NCBI RefSeq assembly: GCF_001598555.1
Contig: NZ_BCZE01000065.1
Location: 1 to 45,970, forward strand
Direction: 5' to 3'
DNA from: Novosphingobium rosa NBRC 15208
GTDB taxonomy: Bacteria; Pseudomonadota; Alphaproteobacteria; Sphingomonadales; Sphingomonadaceae
Length of the DNA: 45,970 bases
Both the position numbers and the translations under genes were made by a program. Positions 1 to 8,438 of this stretch are shown piece after piece (the first letter of the stretch is position 1; the number at the start of each line of letters is the position of its first letter). The notes beneath the pieces are model-generated. The model saw only the letters and a program-made list of their open reading frames with translations. It did no database searches and had not been told where the DNA came from.

Positions 1-215
1 TTCCGTCTCCCGACTTTTAGGGCCGTGGCGCCGAAACCTAGCGCCCCACCTCTCCACCAGCGCAACGAAAAGGCGCCGCAGGCAGGAAGCCCGGGCGCCT
101 TTCCATCGTTATAGCCTGCGGCGCGGCGACCTTGTCCTAAGGCCGAACCCGAAGCGCAACGAAGACATGAAAGGGAGCGCGAGGGCGATGGCCCTCGCAT
201 CTTCTCTTCCTTCTC
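1..215 (-). repeat. Copy 1 of a dispersed hairpin-ended repeat (cut by the window edge)
   Basis: No gene is visible here. Read on the minus strand, the stretch aligns along its length with the copies at 24738-25020 and 31415-31680: a GCGAGGGC / GCCCTCGC hairpin (179-198, loop gatg), then GCGCTCCC, then a block containing TTGCGCTTCGGGTTCGG, then a block with CGCCGCAGGC, and finally a GTCGGGAGAC block at the window edge. The terminal hairpin of the far end lies outside the window. The hairpin begins 22 bp beyond the stop of the gene at 221-859 and may terminate it. The alignment was made by eye; the family identity is seen in the sequence, the terminator role is inferred. Confidence 0.8.
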
Positions 216-220
216 AAACC

Positions 221-859
221 TTACAGCTTCCCGAACTTGGCCTCATACCCGGCCACATCGCCAGTCGCCAGAAACCCGGCCTGCTCGATCCAGCTGTCGC
301 GCTTGGGTCGCCCGGCGAAGGTGCCCAGCTGAGCGTCCACCGCCGCCAGATCGGCCTCCGACCAGCCCGCGATCTGCGCGAAGCTGACCACGCCCAGCTC
401 CTTCAACCGCGTCGAGAGCTTGGGGCCAACACCCTTCAACCGCGTCAGATCATCACCACCCGCAGCGGGAGCAGCAGCAGGCGCAGGCGCAGGCGTGGCC
501 GCAACCTCATGCACCACCGGAGCAGTCACCACCTCAGCCACTTCCTCATGCGCGGAAGCCACCTCGGCGGCGGCGGCAAAGGCCGCCACATCGCCCAGCC
601 CACCCAGATTCGCGCCGCTGCCGCCAAGGGCCGCCGAAACGCCCGCCGCCTCGCGCAGGTCCACGCGTGACGCGGCGCTGGGGGCATCGATAAAGGCCTG
701 GTTGCGCTTGGCGGGGCCGGCGCCCTCGTCCAGCACGTCGGCGCTGCGGTGGCGTTCGCGGACCGGTTTCTTGCGGCCCCACAGCAGCCATGCCACGATC
801 AGCCCGACCACCAGCACGATGCCGAAGGCCAGGGCGTTGGTTTGGATTATCGTCTGCAT
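221..859 (-). CDS. Membrane-anchored helix-hairpin-helix protein
   Basis: A 212-residue protein of unknown function. Residues about 8-27 form one hydrophobic segment followed by a basic stretch (GRKKPVRERHR), so the rest probably faces the cytoplasm. A low-complexity Ala/Pro linker follows (about 110-135). The C-terminus (about 138-212) carries a helix-hairpin-helix motif, LTRLKGVGPKLSTRLKELG, then a SWIEQAGFLATGD segment. This resembles the small HhH domain found in many alphaproteobacterial proteins, some annotated as 'flap endonuclease-1-like 5' DNA nuclease' or as an extension of NuoE. No nuclease active site is seen, so DNA binding is only possible. The ATG at 859 follows AAGGA. It lies 27 bp downstream of the OmpA-domain gene on the same strand and may be co-transcribed with it. 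The real existence of the gene is fairly sure; its function is not. Confidence 0.85.
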   Translation of the reverse strand: MQTIIQTNALAFGIVLVVGLIVAWLLWGRKKPVRERHRSADVLDEGAGPAKRNQAFIDAPSAASRVDLREAAGVSAALGGSGANLGGLGDVAAFAAAAEVASAHEEVAEVVTAPVVHEVAATPAPAPAAAPAAGGDDLTRLKGVGPKLSTRLKELGVVSFAQIAGWSEADLAAVDAQLGTFAGRPKRDSWIEQAGFLATGDVAGYEAKFGKL

Positions 860-886
860 TGCCGGAGTCCTTGCAAGTAATCTGTG

Positions 887-1765
887 TCAGGCAGGGCGGA
901 TGCGCCGCACCCACAGCGCCCATCCGATGCCCAGCCCCAGACTATAGGTCAAGGCCGACAAAGCGGCAATTTCCAGCCACAGCGGCATGGGAGAAAGCGC
1001 ATCGCCGCCACGCGCGGGTTCCGCGCCGGGTTGGTCGACCAGAGTCGGCTCAAGGCTGACGGGGGCGATCACCGAAAACTCGATACGGCGGTTGGCCACG
1101 TCTTCTGGTGTCAGGCCGGGCACGGGGCGGGCCGAGCCCATGCCCCGCGCGCGCAGATCGGCGATATCGATGCCGCGCTGGCCCAGAGCATAGCGCACGG
1201 CAAGGGCCCGCTCATGCGAAAGGTTCAGGTTGAAGCCCTCGTCGCCGCTGGCGTTGGTGTGGCCGGTGATGGCGATCACGCTGCCCGCGCAGGGGCGCAG
1301 CGCGGCGGCGACTTCGTCCAGAGCGCGGCGGCTGGCGGGATCGATGGCAGCGCTGGAATCGGCGAAGCGGATGCTGCGGCTTTTGAGGATGGCGGTCACG
1401 TCGCCCGCGCAATCACGGTTTTCAGTGGGCGCGGCGGCGGCGTGGTTATGGCTGCCGCTGGCCCAATGGACGCCGCCCATGCCGGGCACGGCGGCCACGG
1501 CCTGAGCCAGATGCGCGCGCAGAGTGTCCGGCAGGGCATCGCCGCCGCTCAGCATGGCGTGGCGGGTGAACCAGCCGTTGCGGTCCTGAAACCGGGCATG
1601 GACATCGCCGCCGCCCGATGCGGCAAGCGCGCGCATGGCCTCGCCGTTCAGCCAGCCGACCATCGCACCGCCCTGGCTGGCCTCATCGCCAAGACCGATG
1701 CCCACGGACAGCGCCAATCCGCCCAGCCCCAGCGCCCAGCGAGCCAGAACGCGGGGCCAGCCCAT
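887..1765 (-). CDS. OmpA-domain protein held between two membrane segments
   Basis: A 292-residue protein. An N-terminal hydrophobic segment (about 8-26) acts as anchor or signal. A periplasmic region follows, with an OmpA/MotB-type peptidoglycan-binding domain (about 150-235): GHTNASG, NLSHERALAVRYAL, then RRIEF. A second hydrophobic segment near residues 265-285 is followed by a basic tail (WVRRIRPA). The predicted topology is therefore a periplasmic domain between two inner-membrane helices, not an outer-membrane barrel. In the usual GHTD motif the Asp that binds diaminopimelate is replaced by Asn, while the Arg of the LSxxR motif is kept, so peptidoglycan binding may be weak or altered. 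The ATG overlaps the stop of the upstream flippase gene by 4 bp (ATGA), indicating translational coupling. It is the fourth gene of the tsaD-gpsA-flippase-OmpA operon. Confidence 0.85.
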   Translation of the reverse strand: MGWPRVLARWALGLGGLALSVGIGLGDEASQGGAMVGWLNGEAMRALAASGGGDVHARFQDRNGWFTRHAMLSGGDALPDTLRAHLAQAVAAVPGMGGVHWASGSHNHAAAAPTENRDCAGDVTAILKSRSIRFADSSAAIDPASRRALDEVAAALRPCAGSVIAITGHTNASGDEGFNLNLSHERALAVRYALGQRGIDIADLRARGMGSARPVPGLTPEDVANRRIEFSVIAPVSLEPTLVDQPGAEPARGGDALSPMPLWLEIAALSALTYSLGLGIGWALWVRRIRPA

Positions 1766-3354
1766 CAGCCGGTCTGCTCCTGCGCGGCGGGTTGGCGGCG
1801 GAACAGCATGCGGTCATCGGGGCCGAAGCCGAAATGCCAGATCACCGCGCAATAGCTGGCCAGAATGGCGGGCACGCCAAAGCCGATCTGCCACGCCTCG
1901 GGTAGCCATGTCACGATGGCCCAGCCCACCAGCGAGGCCACCACGGCAGCCCCCACCAGCGGCCAGCGCCAGGTGCTGATCGGCATTTTCAGACTCCGCG
2001 CCAGCATCTGCGACTTGACGATGGAGGCGATCGAGAGCGTCACCATCAGGGCGCCCGCCGCGCTGCTGGCCTGATCCATCTCGTCAAGCCCGAAGGCGCG
2101 GTCCACATACATGCCCGCCACGGTCAGCACCGCCTGCAGGGCGATGGTCGCCACCGAGACGAAGAGGTTGCGCATGGGGGCGATGTAAATCAGCGCCGCT
2201 TCGGAAACCACCGCCGTCGCCGCGCCCACTTCCGCGCCCAGCAGGAAGCACAAAGCGCCCAGGCCGCCGACAAATTGCGGGCCGGTCAGCCCCAGCACGC
2301 CGCGCCCGGGAATGCCCAAGGCCAGTGCGATGCCCGCCTGCGCGGCGGTAATCCAGAAGCCCACCTGACAGACCTGCCGCGCGATCCCCGCGTAATTCTG
2401 TTCTTTCAGATTACGGGTGATGACGGGGCCAAGGATCGGCTCAAAGCTGGTCTTCAGCTTTTGCGGCAGGCTGGCGAACTGCTGCGCCACATAATAGACG
2501 CCCACCGAGGTCGGCGTGGCGAAGATGCCCAGAATGGCGATATCGAGCTTGCGCGTGCCCCATTCCACGGCGTCGGCCACGGCCAGCGGGGCATTGTCCA
2601 GCGCCAGACGGCCGATGTGCAGCGGGTGAGGCCGCCACAGCTTCGGCCAGCCATAGGAGCGGATCAAGGGCCGAACCATCGCCAAAGCCGACGCGATGAT
2701 CGAGACGATATAGGCCAGCGACAGGCCGCTTTCCTTCATCCCGTCGAACCATGTCCATGTGCCGACAAGATACAGCAGCCCGGCGGTGATCGAAAGCGAC
2801 CACGGCTCGACAATCGAGCGCGCCCGCACCGTGGTGGCGATATCGTAGCGATAGGCCAGCGCGGAGAGCACGATGTCGCCAAAGGCGGTGGGAAAGATCG
2901 TCAGCACCAGCAGCCGATCGAGATCGCTGTAATTGCCGCTGGGGAACATCGGCGCGGGCACGAACCACAGGAACAGCGCCGCCACTGTCGACAGCATCAG
3001 CGAGAGCAGCAGGCTGTTCGCCACGATGTTGGCGGGGTGATGCTTTCCCTCGGCCAGCTGCTGGGCGATGCCGCGCTTCTGGCCCAGCGTGCAGAGCATC
3101 GCCGCGAACTGAACGATGATCAAGGCATAGGCATAGCGCCCCAGCGAGGCCGCGCCATAAAGCCGCCCGGCGATGAAGAGGAACGGAATGTTCCCCGCCA
3201 GCCGCATCAAAAAGCCGAGGAAATTGGTCCGTCCGCCTTTGGCCAGCGCGGCCATATCCTGTTTGCCATCGCCCCCGTCCGCAGGCGGGAGAGGATCGAC
3301 AGGAGCAGGCGGAGCAGTGTGGGGGGAAGCACTGTGAGGCATCGGATCAGTCAC
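1765..3354 (-). CDS. Polysaccharide flippase-like membrane protein (MATE/MOP superfamily)
   Basis: A 529-residue polytopic membrane protein with about 12-14 hydrophobic segments. It resembles Wzx/RfbX-type lipid-linked oligosaccharide translocases (COG2244), with an N-terminal stretch FLGFLMRLAGNIPFLFIAGRLYGAASLGRYAYALIIVQ spread over the first two helices, read here as the usual 'flippase' N-half. Such proteins move undecaprenyl-linked sugars across the inner membrane. No glycosyltransferase is nearby, so the substrate cannot be named. The start is a GTG at 3354 preceded by GGGAG and overlapping the gpsA stop by 8 bp; an ATG four codons later (3342) is the alternative. The N-terminal 40 residues are Pro-rich and cytoplasmic. 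The gene lies between gpsA and the OmpA-domain gene with overlaps at both ends, so these are probably one transcript. The superfamily is fairly sure; a MurJ-like role is less likely but not excluded. Confidence 0.8.
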   Translation of the reverse strand: MTDPMPHSASPHTAPPAPVDPLPPADGGDGKQDMAALAKGGRTNFLGFLMRLAGNIPFLFIAGRLYGAASLGRYAYALIIVQFAAMLCTLGQKRGIAQQLAEGKHHPANIVANSLLLSLMLSTVAALFLWFVPAPMFPSGNYSDLDRLLVLTIFPTAFGDIVLSALAYRYDIATTVRARSIVEPWSLSITAGLLYLVGTWTWFDGMKESGLSLAYIVSIIASALAMVRPLIRSYGWPKLWRPHPLHIGRLALDNAPLAVADAVEWGTRKLDIAILGIFATPTSVGVYYVAQQFASLPQKLKTSFEPILGPVITRNLKEQNYAGIARQVCQVGFWITAAQAGIALALGIPGRGVLGLTGPQFVGGLGALCFLLGAEVGAATAVVSEAALIYIAPMRNLFVSVATIALQAVLTVAGMYVDRAFGLDEMDQASSAAGALMVTLSIASIVKSQMLARSLKMPISTWRWPLVGAAVVASLVGWAIVTWLPEAWQIGFGVPAILASYCAVIWHFGFGPDDRMLFRRQPAAQEQTG

Positions 3355-4378
3355 CGCGCTCCCGTCCGGCCTGTTCGGCCTTGAGCGGGCGGGCCAGCAG
3401 ATCGGTCACCACGGCATGGGCGGGCGCTTCCCCGGCCAGCAGGCGGCAGACGGCCTCGACAATCGGCATGGAGGTGCCCGAGGCCTGCGCCAGATCGCGC
3501 AGCACCGGGGCGGTGTGCGAACCCTCGGCCACGGTGGCCTTGCCGGCCAGCGCCTCGGCCATGGTCATCCCCTGCCCCAGCGCATAGCCCAGCGCATAGT
3601 TGCGGCTGGCGCGGCTGGCGCAGGTCAGCACCAGATCGCCCATGCCCGAGAGGCCCGAGAGCGTCTCAGGCCGCGCGCCCTTCATCGCGCCGAAGCGCGC
3701 CATTTCGGCATAGCCGCGCGCGATCAGGGCGGCACGGGCGTTCTCGCCCAGCCCCAGCCCCTCGACCACGCCGCAGGCGATGGCCAGCACGTTCTTGATC
3801 GCGCCTCCTATTTCCGCGCCGGTGATGTCGTCGGAATAATAGGGGCGGAAGGCCGGGCGCGCGATGGCCGCGGACAGGCGCTGCCACTGAGGCTCGCCCT
3901 CTTCGCAGGCCAGGGTGATGGCGGTGGGCAGGCCCATCGCCACCTCGCGCGCGAAGGTGGGGCCGGACAGCACCGCCAGACGGTCATTCGGCGCGGCGGC
4001 GCGCGCCACATCGTTCATCAACCGACCCGAGCCGGCCTCGATCCCCTTGGCGCAGAGCACCAGATCGCGCGGGGTGGAACTGGCGGGCAGACCGGCCAGC
4101 ACCTTGCCCAGATGCTGCGCCGGGCAGACGACCAGCAGCACTGGCTTGTCGGCCAGCAGGGCCAGATCGCTGGTGGCGGCAATGGTGCGCGCCAGCGTGA
4201 CGCCATTGAGATAGGCGCTGTTGACGCGGGCGGCGTTGATCTCTTCGGCCAGCGCCGGGCTGCGCGCCCACAGCGCGACAGGCGTGCCGTCAGCGGCCAG
4301 CATGGTGGCCAGCGCCGTGCCCCAGGCGCCCGCGCCGATCACGCCGATCCGGGCGTCCACGGAGAAAATCCCGGTCAT
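3347..4378 (-). CDS. gpsA: NAD(P)-dependent glycerol-3-phosphate dehydrogenase
   Basis: Cytosolic enzyme that reduces dihydroxyacetone phosphate to sn-glycerol-3-phosphate, the backbone for phospholipids. The 343-residue length fits the family. The N-terminal Rossmann motif GAGAWGTALA is at about residues 14-23, the conserved GPTFAREVA segment is at about 139-147, and the catalytic-lysine helix reads GGAIKNVLAIACG (about 190-202). A GLSGMGDLVLTC motif follows. The ATG at 4378 forms an ATGA overlap with the upstream tsaD stop, and the downstream flippase gene overlaps its 3' end. The tsaD-gpsA pairing recurs in many alphaproteobacteria, which supports both calls. Regulation is probably from the tsaD promoter. 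Confidence 0.97.
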   Translation of the reverse strand: MTGIFSVDARIGVIGAGAWGTALATMLAADGTPVALWARSPALAEEINAARVNSAYLNGVTLARTIAATSDLALLADKPVLLVVCPAQHLGKVLAGLPASSTPRDLVLCAKGIEAGSGRLMNDVARAAAPNDRLAVLSGPTFAREVAMGLPTAITLACEEGEPQWQRLSAAIARPAFRPYYSDDITGAEIGGAIKNVLAIACGVVEGLGLGENARAALIARGYAEMARFGAMKGARPETLSGLSGMGDLVLTCASRASRNYALGYALGQGMTMAEALAGKATVAEGSHTAPVLRDLAQASGTSMPIVEAVCRLLAGEAPAHAVVTDLLARPLKAEQAGRERGD

Positions 4379-5421
4379 GCCTTCACCCCTGCCCCGCGCA
4401 CCGGGCTGGCATCCGGATCGAGCGGCCAGCGCGGCCTTGCGGCCACATCCAGTCCGTCACTCACCCCGGTTCCGAATCGTTCCAGTCCCGCCCAGGCGAT
4501 CATGGCGGCATTATCAGTGCAGAGCGCAAGCGGCGGCGCGACGAAGCGCAGGCCCCGCTCGCCAGCCAGAGTTTCAAGGCTGCCGCGAATCGCCTTATTG
4601 GCCGCAACGCCGCCCGCCACCACCAGAGCATCGGCGCGGCCAAGCTGCTCGCCCAGAGCGTCCATGGCGCGCTTCAGCCGGTCCAGCACGCAATCGATGG
4701 CGGCCTGCTGGAAGGCGGCGGCGATGTCGGCATCGGCATGCCCCCCCGCCTGCCTGGCCCGCAGCACGGCGCTTTTCAGGCCAGCGAAGGAGAAATGCGG
4801 CTCGGCGCTGCCCAGCAGGGGGCGTGGCAGAGGCACGGCTTTGGCATGGCCCGTGGCGGCCAGACGTTCCACTGCCGGGCCACCGGGATAGCCCAGACCC
4901 AGGATCTTGGCGGTCTTGTCGAAGGCCTCGCCCAGCGCATCGTCGATGGTGGTGGCAAGGCGCCTGTACTGCCCCACGCCCTCGACCCAAAGGATCTGGC
5001 AATGGCCGCCGCTCACCAGCAACAGCAGGTAAGGGAAAGACAATTCGCCATCCGCCAGACGCGGCGAAAGCGCATGCCCCTCCAGATGATTGACCGCCAG
5101 CAAGGGCTTGCCGCTGGCCATCGCCAAGGCCTTGGCCGTCACCAGCCCGACCATCACCCCGCCGATCAGCCCCGGGCCCGCCGTGGCGGCAATGGCATCG
5201 ACATCGGCCAGAGACATGCCAGCATCGGCCAGCGTGGCCTCGATCATGGGGGCGATCCGCTCGGCATGGGCGCGCGCGGCGATCTCGGGCACCACGCCGC
5301 CATAGGGGCGGTGCTGCTCATCCTGACTGGCAATATGCTGGGCAAGGATCACCCGCCCGTCGCTGACCAGCGCGGCGGCGGTTTCATCGCAGGAGGATTC
5401 TATGCCGAGAATGATCGTCAA
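4375..5421 (-). CDS. tsaD: tRNA N6-threonylcarbamoyladenosine transferase subunit TsaD
   Basis: Transfers the threonylcarbamoyl group to A37 of ANN-decoding tRNAs, working with TsaB, TsaE and TsaC. Family motifs are clear: IILGIESSCDETAAA at the N-terminus, VPEIAARAHAE, the metal-binding VNHLEGHA, LLVSGGH, the ASKH-fold phosphate loops, and CTDNAAMIAWAG near the C-terminus. No ATG fits: the open frame extends to a TTG at 5478, but a second TTG at 5421 places translation directly at MTIILGIESS, the usual N-terminus of the family, giving 348 residues. I therefore chose 5421; neither TTG has a strong ribosome site. The gene is divergent from hemC, with about 110 bp between them, and heads the overlapping operon with gpsA. 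Confidence 0.93.
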   Translation of the reverse strand: MTIILGIESSCDETAAALVSDGRVILAQHIASQDEQHRPYGGVVPEIAARAHAERIAPMIEATLADAGMSLADVDAIAATAGPGLIGGVMVGLVTAKALAMASGKPLLAVNHLEGHALSPRLADGELSFPYLLLLVSGGHCQILWVEGVGQYRRLATTIDDALGEAFDKTAKILGLGYPGGPAVERLAATGHAKAVPLPRPLLGSAEPHFSFAGLKSAVLRARQAGGHADADIAAAFQQAAIDCVLDRLKRAMDALGEQLGRADALVVAGGVAANKAIRGSLETLAGERGLRFVAPPLALCTDNAAMIAWAGLERFGTGVSDGLDVAARPRWPLDPDASPVRGAGVKA

Positions 5422-5535
5422 GACGTCGTTTTTCCGAAGCTGGCCCACAATTTTCCGGGATTGGGCCGGTTTTTGCAAAGAAGGTGCTGCTCAGCCGCTT
5501 CCCCTTAGCGAGATTGCCCATTAGCACAAGCGCCC

Positions 5536-6528
5536 ATGGTCGATACGCATCCAGCCCCGAAAACCGCAACCTTTATGCCACACTCCTCCGCGCCGGACCG
5601 CAGCCTGCGCCTTGGCACCCGCGCCTCGCCGCTGGCCATTGCCCAGGCGCATGAGGTGCGCGCCCGCCTGTGCGCCGCCCATGGCTGGGATGAGGATGCC
5701 ATCACCATCGTTCCTGTCACCGCCAGCGCGGACAGGATCAAAGGCCCGCTCGCCGATGTCGGCGGCAAGGCGCTGTGGACCAAGGAGCTAGACGGCTGGC
5801 TGCATGAGCATGAGATCGATTTTGCCGTCCACAGCCTGAAGGATGTCGAAACGATCCGCCCCGATGCGCTGGCCATGGCCGCCATCCTGCCGCGCGAGGA
5901 TGTGCGCGACTGCCTGGTCGGCGCGGCGTCTGTCGAGGCGCTGCCGCAGGGCGCGCGGCTTGGCACCTGCGCGCCGCGCCGGGCGGCGCAGATGCTCCAT
6001 CTGCGCCCTGACCTTCAGATTGTGCCCTTTCGCGGCAATGTCGCCACCCGTCTGGGCAAGCTGGAGGCCGGAGAGGCCGATGCCACGCTGCTGGCGATGG
6101 CCGGGCTCAACCGGCTTGGGCATGAGAATGTGGGCACGCCGCTGGATGAAGCGGCCTTCCTGCCCGCTTCGGGCCAAGGGGCCATCGCCGTGGAATGCCG
6201 CAGCGACGATGCCGCCACCATCGCCCTGCTCGCCGCCATCGACCACGCCCCCAGCCGCCACGCCGTGCTGGCCGAACGCGCCCTGCTGGCCGCACTGGGC
6301 GGCACTTGCCACAGCGCGCTGGCCGTGCTGACGCGGTCAGAGGCGGGCCTCGAAGGCGAGCAGATCCACCTCTCCGCCGCGCTCTTCAGCCCCGATGGCG
6401 CGCAGCGCGTGGCAGGGGAAACCCGCTTCACCCCCGGCGATCACGCCCCCGTCACGGCACTAGCGCGCGATCTTCTGGAGCGCTCGCCCTCCACGATCAC
6501 CGATCATTTCTCCGGCCCCGGAAGTTGA
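5536..6528 (+). CDS. hemC: Hydroxymethylbilane synthase (porphobilinogen deaminase)
   Basis: Joins four porphobilinogen molecules into hydroxymethylbilane, the precursor of uroporphyrinogen III, in the cytosol. The 330-residue product shows the N-terminal LRLGTRASPLAIAQA motif, the VHSLKDVET segment, GTCAPRRAAQM, the RGNVATRLGKLEAGEADAT region (read in shorter pieces) and LPASGQGAIAVE. The dipyrromethane cofactor cysteine should be the one in LGGTCHSALA; the surrounding residues differ from the enterobacterial GGCQVPIG, but the Cys and preceding Gly are kept. The start is the ATG at 5536; an internal ATG at 5575 is a possible alternative, since the first 13 residues are not conserved. The 3' end overlaps hemD by 4 bp. 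Confidence 0.96.
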   Translation: MVDTHPAPKTATFMPHSSAPDRSLRLGTRASPLAIAQAHEVRARLCAAHGWDEDAITIVPVTASADRIKGPLADVGGKALWTKELDGWLHEHEIDFAVHSLKDVETIRPDALAMAAILPREDVRDCLVGAASVEALPQGARLGTCAPRRAAQMLHLRPDLQIVPFRGNVATRLGKLEAGEADATLLAMAGLNRLGHENVGTPLDEAAFLPASGQGAIAVECRSDDAATIALLAAIDHAPSRHAVLAERALLAALGGTCHSALAVLTRSEAGLEGEQIHLSAALFSPDGAQRVAGETRFTPGDHAPVTALARDLLERSPSTITDHFSGPGS

Positions 6529-7244
6529 TACCCCCGCTGCTGATCCTGCGGCCCGAACCGGGCAATGCCGCCAGTTGCGCCACCGCCGCAACGCTGGGGG
6601 TGCAGGCAGTAGCGACTCCGCTTTTCGCCATCGAGGTCTTCGCATGGCAGGCCCCCGATCCCGCCGGGGTGGACGCTCTGCTGATCGGCAGCGCCAATGC
6701 CCTGCGCCATGCCGGGCCAGCCTTGGCCGCCTATGCCGCCAAGCCCGCCTATGTCGTGGGCGAGGCCACGGCACAGGCCGCCCTGAAAGCCGGGCTGCAG
6801 GTGGCCGCCATCGGCAGCGGCGGCCTGCAATCGGTCCTCGATGGCGTGCCCATCGCACACCCCCGCCTGCTGCGCCTCGCCGGGCAGGAGCGGGTGGCGC
6901 TCTGCCCGCCGCCCCATGTCAGCCTGATCGAGCGCGTGGTCTATGGCGCCGTGCCGCTGCCCTTGCCCTCCGCCATCGCGCGCCTGATCCTGACCCATGC
7001 CCTGCCCGCCGTGGTGGTTGCGCTGCACTCCGCGCAGGCCGCCAGCCATTTCGCTGCCGAGATCGACCGTCTGGCGCTGCCCCGCCAGCGCCTGCATCTC
7101 GCCACCATCGGCTCACGCGTGACTGCGGCGGCAGGGCAAGGCTGGGGCTCCATCCACACCGCGCCCAACCCCGAGGATCGCAGCCTGCTGGCGCTGGCGT
7201 CACAACTGTGCCACACTCTCGCGCCGCCTGTGGGGATAGAATAG
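6525..7244 (+). CDS. hemD: Uroporphyrinogen-III synthase
   Basis: Cyclises and isomerises hydroxymethylbilane to uroporphyrinogen III. This protein family is poorly conserved, and the call rests on weak motifs plus position immediately after hemC. The N-terminus PLLILRPEPGNAASCA matches the family's 'vLvtRPepqa' opening, VDALLIGSANALRHAGP matches the 'd.lifTSanavr' segment, and the C-terminal part has the usual ATIGSRVTAAA. The open frame extends upstream inside hemC, but the sensible start is the TTG at 6525 that overlaps the hemC stop (TTGA), giving 239 residues. A gene 1 bp downstream follows in the same direction. Translational coupling to hemC is likely. Confidence 0.85.
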   Translation: MIPPLLILRPEPGNAASCATAATLGVQAVATPLFAIEVFAWQAPDPAGVDALLIGSANALRHAGPALAAYAAKPAYVVGEATAQAALKAGLQVAAIGSGGLQSVLDGVPIAHPRLLRLAGQERVALCPPPHVSLIERVVYGAVPLPLPSAIARLILTHALPAVVVALHSAQAASHFAAEIDRLALPRQRLHLATIGSRVTAAAGQGWGSIHTAPNPEDRSLLALASQLCHTLAPPVGIE

Positions 7245-7245
7245 T

Positions 7246-8205
7246 TTGATCGAGGATTTTCCGAATCAGCCAACAGAAACAGCGCCCAAAGGTGCTGCGG
7301 GCTACCCACGCCCGCGCCGCTGGCCGCTGCTGGTGCTGACGATGCTGGTGGGCTTTGGCGCCGGAGCCGTGGCCATGGGCGAGGTCGCCCATGAAGGCTG
7401 GCTGAGCCGATTCGGCATCGCCCCATGGAGTTTCGAGCCCGCCCCCGTGGCCGCGCCCACGCCTCCCCAGCCCTCCAGCGCCGCCCTCGCCCAGACGCAG
7501 GGCGCGATGGAGGAACGCGTCGCCGGGCTGGAGCAGAAGCTCGACAAGCTCGACCTCGAAGCCGCCGCCGCCTCCGGCAATGCCGCCCGCGCCGAGGCGC
7601 TGCTGGTGGCTTTCGCCACCCGCCGTCTGGTACAGAAAGGCGCGCCGCTCGGTTACCTCGAAGATCAGCTGAAGCTGCGCTTCGGCGCCGCCCAGCCCGA
7701 TGCCGTGGCCACCATCATCACCTTCGCGCATGACCCCGTCACCCTCGACCGCCTGACCGCGCGCCTTGAGGCGCTGGGCCCGATGCTGGCGAAATCGCCC
7801 CCCACCGAAAGCGGCTGGGCGCGGGTGAAGCGCGAATTCGCCGACCTCTTCGTGCTGCGCCACGAAAGCCCCTCTGCCGCGCCCGACCCGCGTTTGCGGC
7901 TGGATCACGCCCGCGTGGCCTTGCAGGAGGGCAAGGTGGAGGACGCCATCGCGGACGTGCGCCTGATGCCGGGCGCGTCCATGGCGTCTGACTGGATCGC
8001 GCAGACGCAGCGCTACGATACCGCCCAGCGCGCTCTGGACGCGATCGAGACGACCGCTTTGCTGGAGCCGAAAACCCTGCACGATGGCGCCGGGCGAGAA
8101 ATCGCTCAGCCCAGCCCGCTGGAGACGCCCGGCGCTTCGGCCACGGGAACGCCCAGCCCTACGCCCGCGCCTGAACCGAGTGAGAGCATTAAAGGCGATA
8201 TTTAA
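7246..8205 (+). CDS. Mitofilin/Mic60-like inner-membrane coiled-coil protein
   Basis: A 319-residue protein, TTG start one base after the hemD stop, preceded by TGGGGATAG as ribosome site. It has a short cytoplasmic N-terminus, one membrane helix (about 25-45), a Pro/Ala linker, a predicted coiled coil (about 84-125, AMEERVAGLEQKLDKLDLEA) and a helical C-terminal domain with DARLRLDHARVAL-type and GKVEDAIADVRLM segments (about 210-275). Alphaproteobacterial homologues of mitochondrial Mic60 (COG4223) have this architecture and typically sit beside hemC/hemD, so this is the most reasonable identity. Mic60 shapes membranes at contact sites; that role is established in other bacteria, not shown here. 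The C-terminal 45 residues are Pro/Thr-rich. HemX-type annotation is the alternative. Confidence 0.7.
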   Translation: MIEDFPNQPTETAPKGAAGYPRPRRWPLLVLTMLVGFGAGAVAMGEVAHEGWLSRFGIAPWSFEPAPVAAPTPPQPSSAALAQTQGAMEERVAGLEQKLDKLDLEAAAASGNAARAEALLVAFATRRLVQKGAPLGYLEDQLKLRFGAAQPDAVATIITFAHDPVTLDRLTARLEALGPMLAKSPPTESGWARVKREFADLFVLRHESPSAAPDPRLRLDHARVALQEGKVEDAIADVRLMPGASMASDWIAQTQRYDTAQRALDAIETTALLEPKTLHDGAGREIAQPSPLETPGASATGTPSPTPAPEPSESIKGDI

Positions 8206-8218
8206 AGGGGTTTAGTAA

Positions 8219-8437
8219 GGAAGAGGAAAAGCGAGGGGATTATCCCCTCGCGCTCCCATAACGTCTCCCGACGAAGCGGCAGTGGCGCACGATCCTTGCG
8301 CCCGACCTCGCCGCCCCGCAGGGAATAAACTGCCTCCGGCGGCGGGACGTTGGCGCAAGGCCATCCCCATGCGCTTGCTTCGTGTCGGGAGACGTCATGG
8401 GGGTGCAGGGGGTGTAACACCCCCTGCTTATTCCTTC
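8219..8437. repeat. Copy 2 of the hairpin-ended repeat, composite with two right ends
   Basis: This 219-bp stretch fills the gap between two convergent genes. Its left hairpin (8231-8251) is GCGAGGGGA / TCCCCTCGC with loop tta. Its right hairpin (8405-8427) is GCAGGGGGTG / CACCCCCTGC with loop taa. Next to the hairpins, CCATAACGTCTCCCGACGAAGC on the left (given in two parts: CCATAACGTCTCCCG and ACGAAGC) is mirrored by GCTTCGTGTCGGGAGACGTCATGG on the right. Both ends therefore correspond to the same (right) end of the complete copies, facing each other. T-rich tracts flank both hairpins on the outside, so it can terminate transcription from both sides. Confidence 0.75.
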
Positions 8438-8438
8438 T

